64,000 bases of DNA from Myxococcales bacterium (GTDB lineage: Bacteria > Myxococcota > Bradymonadia > UBA7976 > UBA1532): the NCBI GenBank assembly GCA_020633515.1, contig JACKDM010000018.1, positions 1 through 64,000 on the forward strand, in the 5' to 3' direction. Below, piece by piece: positions 63,749 to 64,000 of the stretch (positions are counted from its first letter, which is position 1; every line of letters starts with the position of its first letter). A program made the position numbers and the translations under genes. The notes beneath the pieces were generated by a model. It did no database searches, was not told the origin of the DNA, and was given only the letters and a program-made list of their open reading frames with translations.

Positions 63749-64000
63749 ATGGCAAGCACCGTGAGCCGCGATACCTCCGAGCTGGTCGACCGGCTCACCC
63801 GCGAGAACACCTACCTCCGCCTCGCCCAACGCCTCGCCGGCGTCGGCCACTTCACCCACGACCGGCTCACCGATCGCAGCGAATGGTCCGAGGCACTCTA
63901 CGAGATCCTCGGCTTTGCGCCATCGCTCCCCGCCGATTTCGAAGCCTTCATCGGGCTCGTCGACCCGGTCGACGCCCAGCGGATGCGGGTGCAGGTCGCC
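63749..64000 (+). CDS. PAS-domain signalling protein (partial, runs off right edge)
   Basis: 84 codons are visible from the ATG at 63749. After a short helix (SELVDRLTRENTYLRLAQRL) comes a PAS domain of the PAS_3-like kind: GVGHFTHDRLTDRSEWSEAL, YEILGFAP and VDPVDAQRMR, matching the W-S-x-x-x-x-x-LG and DD-R landmarks. Such domains sense small molecules or redox in histidine kinases, GGDEF proteins or regulators; the output domain is beyond the window. It contains a few codons rare in neighbours (CAA, GCA, TTT). Confidence 0.75.
   Translation, partial: MASTVSRDTSELVDRLTRENTYLRLAQRLAGVGHFTHDRLTDRSEWSEALYEILGFAPSLPADFEAFIGLVDPVDAQRMRVQVA

Overview
The window is very GC-rich with tightly packed genes. 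Several traits point to a member of the Myxococcota (the old Deltaproteobacteria), most likely Polyangia- or Bradymonadia-like. These are many secreted lipoproteins with Asp/Ala/Pro-rich spacers, a large protein built of Cys-bracketed DDDxDGxxD repeats, eukaryote-like Ser/Thr kinases, a TerB-pseudokinase fusion, a deoxyhypusine-synthase-like enzyme, a hybrid sensor kinase and a degraded Rpn-family nuclease. The placement is inferred from gene content. I saw no rRNA, tRNA, CRISPR array, insertion sequence or intact phage gene.

Layout. 0-1.9 kb (minus strand): a P-loop ATPase overlapping a partner gene that runs off the left edge. 2-10.1 kb (minus): the most distinctive locus, nine genes whose eight junctions all overlap by 1-7 bases. 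They encode a P-loop kinase-like protein, two related phytanoyl-CoA-dioxygenase-type oxygenases, an M20 peptidase, an arylamine N-acetyltransferase fused to a glycosyltransferase-like domain, a small helical protein, a LOG/TIGR00725-type protein, a beta-propeller and a polysaccharide deacetylase. This looks like an undescribed pathway that builds and decorates an acylated or glycosylated small molecule. 10.1-10.45 kb: divergent control region with a tandem operator-like repeat.

10.4-24.4 kb: fatty-acid-hydroxylase-family membrane enzyme, a small hypothetical protein, the TerB-pseudokinase, a TrmB-type regulator, an orphan gene, an epimerase-like gene behind a short leader ORF, two lipoproteins, a secreted DsbA-family thioredoxin protein, a secreted alpha/beta-hydrolase lipoprotein, an HD phosphohydrolase and a SEC-C protein. 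24.5-31.8 kb: DUF1269 membrane protein, ALDH7-family dehydrogenase, patatin-like lipase, 2OG-Fe(II) oxygenase, C45-family acyltransferase, an Rpn remnant and a two-gene HTTM-type membrane unit. 32-37.9 kb: hybrid histidine kinase with a sulfotransferase-like gene directly behind it, then (minus) a membrane-anchored Ser/Thr kinase followed by uppP.

38-50 kb: paired M16 proteases (one catalytic, one not), inorganic pyrophosphatase, a MazG-like protein, a DUF885 lipoprotein, glpD, the deoxyhypusine-synthase-like gene with an aldehyde dehydrogenase (probably amine/polyamine related), a ThiD/PfkB-like protein and a beta-barrel-like protein. 50-64 kb: small secreted protein, PQQ-type sugar dehydrogenase, a TPR protein, an M36-like metalloprotease split into separate propeptide and catalytic genes, a GNAT, the 1325-residue repeat lipoprotein, a thiolase, and a PAS-domain gene cut by the right edge.

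Three positions (about 5479, 5578 and 36753) carry single or double extra bases relative to the obvious coding frame. They need raw-read checking before those genes are called broken.
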